The translations under genes were made by a program, and so were the position numbers. Below are positions 6,603-7,818 of a DNA stretch of 7,818 nucleotides, piece by piece (position 1 is the first letter of the stretch; each line of letters begins with the position of its first letter). Source of the stretch: Candidatus Rifleibacteriota bacterium (GTDB taxonomy: Bacteria > Riflebacteria > Ozemobacteria > Ozemobacterales > Ozemobacteraceae); assembly GCA_017526725.1 (NCBI GenBank), contig JAFXRA010000193.1, forward strand, positions 1 to 7,818. Reading direction: 5' to 3'. The notes beneath the pieces are model-generated. The model was not told the origin of the DNA. It ran no database searches and saw nothing but the letters and a program-made list of their open reading frames with translations.

Positions 6603-6651
6603 TTCTCAATTCTCAATTCTCATTTCTCAATTCTCAATTCCTAATTCTTAA
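6596..6651. repeat. 7-bp tandem repeat, TTCTCAA type, about 8 units
   Basis: Units from 6596 are ATCTCAA, TTCTCAA, TTCTCAA, TTCTCAT, TTCTCAA, TTCTCAA, TTCCTAA and TTCTTAA. The first and the last two are degenerate. The array runs through the stop codon of the methyltransferase (6641-6643) into its last codons. Heptamer tandem repeats are established in cyanobacteria as STRR sequences, and similar ones occur in other genomes; kinship is not shown here. Confidence 0.8.
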
Positions 6652-7417
6652 AGCATACCGCCATTATACAGCCAGATCGGTTATCTTCAAATGGTGCACC
6701 ATTCTGGTCATAAAAGTCAACCTTAGAAAAACCTGAATAATCAAGCATTTTGGCAAGCTCATCCCTGTCATAAATCTGCATCTGCCAATTTTCTATAAGG
6801 GAATCAAAGTGAATAGTATCATTCCAAGCAGTGTATGACTTTATTGTAATCTGCCTGAGTCTTCTGTTTAATGAGCAGTCTCTGACGCGTTTTACAAGCC
6901 AACCGTCGACTTCTGCTTCTTCATCTATATGCTTATATAAATCAAAAATATCTGTTTTTAAAGCTTTAAAATTAAGAATATCAAAAACGAAAATTCCGCC
7001 GTTGTTCAAACTTTTATAAGCATTTTGAAAAAATTTCGAACAATCTAACCTTGTTAAATGACCAATAGCATTAAAAATGCAAATAGCGGCATCAAAATTA
7101 CCATATTTAGCAGACTTCATGTTACCCTGCCGGAAATTGATTTTCAGCTTTTCTTTCTTAGCTTTTTGGGAAGCTACTTTGAGCATTCCTTTATCCAAGT
7201 CGGCAGCAGTAACATTAAAGCCGTTTCTAGCAAGACCAATGCTCTGGGCACCAGTTCCACAGGCGAAATCCAAAACTGTCTTAACTTTGTTTTTCTTAAA
7301 AACTTCAGTCAGGAAAGCGTTTAATTCTGCTGTTTCTGTAGTGCCCTCCAGCTCAAAATAATCATAAAACTTCGCAAAAGTTGTATAATCAGGCTGTCTA
7401 AGCATTTGTTTCTTCAA
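6641..7417 (-). CDS. Class I SAM-dependent methyltransferase, substrate unknown
   Basis: This cytoplasmic protein of about 258 residues has the Rossmann-type methyltransferase fold. Motif I is VLDFACGTGAQ (48-58), the acidic residue after strand 2 lies in AADLDKGML (71-79), and later core segments are NFDAAICIFNAIGHL (107-121) and GGIFVFDILN (140-149). The C-terminal third (about 165-255) is a variable substrate-binding part with many aromatic residues. Small-molecule or lipid methylation is more likely than nucleic acid, but the substrate cannot be read. The start is ambiguous: TTG at 7417 has AAGGGGG 5 nt upstream, while ATG at 7405 (MLRQPDYTTFAKFYDYF) has only a weak site. The best SD lies within a hairpin repeat. 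The 3' end is overlapped by a heptamer array. It follows the esterase gene by 44 nt. Confidence 0.9.
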   Translation of the reverse strand: MKKQMLRQPDYTTFAKFYDYFELEGTTETAELNAFLTEVFKKNKVKTVLDFACGTGAQSIGLARNGFNVTAADLDKGMLKVASQKAKKEKLKINFRQGNMKSAKYGNFDAAICIFNAIGHLTRLDCSKFFQNAYKSLNNGGIFVFDILNFKALKTDIFDLYKHIDEEAEVDGWLVKRVRDCSLNRRLRQITIKSYTAWNDTIHFDSLIENWQMQIYDRDELAKMLDYSGFSKVDFYDQNGAPFEDNRSGCIMAVCFKN

Positions 7418-7422
7418 GTATA

Positions 7423-7440
7423 CCCCCTTTGTTAAGGGGG
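7423..7440. repeat. Hairpin repeat carrying the methyltransferase Shine-Dalgarno candidate
   Basis: CCCCCTT-TGTT-AAGGGGG is a perfect 7-bp inverted repeat with a 4-nt loop, between the esterase and methyltransferase genes. In the transcript the 3' arm is AAGGGGG, 5 nt before TTG at 7417, so folding would hide that ribosome site. It may also be a small dispersed palindrome. It has no T-run after it on the minus strand, so it is a poor terminator for the esterase gene. Confidence 0.65.
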
Positions 7441-7461
7441 ATTAAGGAATATCTTACTTAA

Positions 7462-7818
7462 TTAGCTAAGTATGTATGGTAAGAAGTGAGGAAGCATAAT
7501 CTTCCACCAGGGCCAATCGTGGTTTACATCATAGCCCCAAAGGTCAACCCAAGCTGGAATACCTTTTGCTTCGAAGATTTCTTTCATTCTTCTGCTGTCA
7601 TCCGGGCATTCCCAAGCACCCTGACCTGTGCAGATTATGATTCTGCTATCTCTAAGTCTTTCCAAGAACCATTCATCGTTGAGATTCGGCAAATAATCTA
7701 CTGGAGAATTGAAATAAACGTTATCATCCCAATAATCACCAACAACTCTTCTTAAATCGTAAACGCCAGCTAGTGCAATACAAGCATCAAAACAGTCAGG
7801 GTGTCTTAAAATGAAAGA
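7462..7818 (-). CDS. Esterase-type alpha/beta hydrolase, C-terminal part (runs off right edge)
   Basis: The frame is open from the right edge to the TAA at 7462-7464, giving the last 118 residues; the TTG at 7692 within it is not the true start. It begins FILRHPDCFDACIALAGVYD, the segment that follows the nucleophile elbow in putative esterases of the COG4947 / esterase-D-like group. It continues with VGDYWDDNVYFNSPVDYL, a strand IIICTGQGAWE followed by PDDSRRM (probable catalytic Asp), and GYDVNHDWPWWKIML, whose His (7519-7521) is the expected catalytic His. The Ser nucleophile would lie outside the window. Substrate is unknown; carbohydrate-ester or acyl-ester cleavage is typical of relatives. 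The family call rests on remembered motifs. Confidence 0.75.
   Translation of the reverse strand, partial: SFILRHPDCFDACIALAGVYDLRRVVGDYWDDNVYFNSPVDYLPNLNDEWFLERLRDSRIIICTGQGAWECPDDSRRMKEIFEAKGIPAWVDLWGYDVNHDWPWWKIMLPHFLPYILS

Noticed and set aside
6517..6651. Heptamer arrays as a CRISPR array
   Set aside because: The units are 7 bp and contiguous, with no spacers and no cas genes. They are simple tandem repeats.
7455..7472. TACTTA/TAAGTA inverted repeat at the end of the esterase gene as terminator
   Set aside because: It is a 6-bp AT-only stem overlapping the stop codon, with no T-run. It is too weak to call.
7058..7755. Plus-strand frames opposite the methyltransferase and the esterase
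   Set aside because: They overlap each other and lie opposite genes with clear conserved motifs, with no independent support.

Overview
This is a low-GC bacterial window in which every credible gene lies on the minus strand, so it is best read from right to left. Hand counts on a few 60-base lines give about 33-37% G+C in the left half and about 38-52% inside glgX. The gene content (an isoamylase-type glycogen debranching enzyme, a NrdG-like radical SAM activase, and a Sel1-repeat protein ending in a formylglycine-generating-enzyme-like domain), together with many small dispersed-looking palindromes and heptamer tandem repeats, suggests an anaerobic, probably host- or gut-associated bacterium. 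I cannot name the phylum from the sequence.

Right part (4263-7818), housekeeping or metabolic: (i) the C-terminal 118 residues of an esterase-type alpha/beta hydrolase that runs off the right edge; (ii) a class I SAM-dependent methyltransferase; (iii) glgX, a GH13 glycogen debranching enzyme with intact catalytic residues and an unusual C-terminal tail of three 8-residue repeats. The spacers between these genes carry repeats: a 7-bp-stem hairpin that contains the best Shine-Dalgarno candidate of the methyltransferase, and a block of two different 7-bp tandem repeats between the methyltransferase and glgX.

Middle (3924-4262): a gene-free spacer of 339 bp. It holds a 213-bp foldback, MITE-like element with 16-bp terminal inverted repeats (14/16 match) and nested internal inverted repeats. 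It is followed by a second small double-hairpin repeat.

Left part (1-3923), accessory: a tight operon of a NrdG-type radical SAM protein, a 532-residue soluble coiled-coil protein with a C-terminal alpha/beta domain, and a 538-residue protein combining Sel1-like repeats, six degenerate 24-27-residue repeats and an FGE/C-type-lectin-fold domain that lacks the FGE catalytic cysteines. A fourth gene begins 4 nt after the third and leaves the window. Gaps are 15, 21 and 4 nt, with good Shine-Dalgarno sequences for most genes. No ribonucleotide reductase, sulfatase or reverse transcriptase is present. The usual partners of a NrdG-like activase, an FGE enzyme or a DGR variable protein are therefore missing from the window. 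This operon is the best candidate here for an undescribed multi-gene system. Its function cannot be assigned from the sequence alone.
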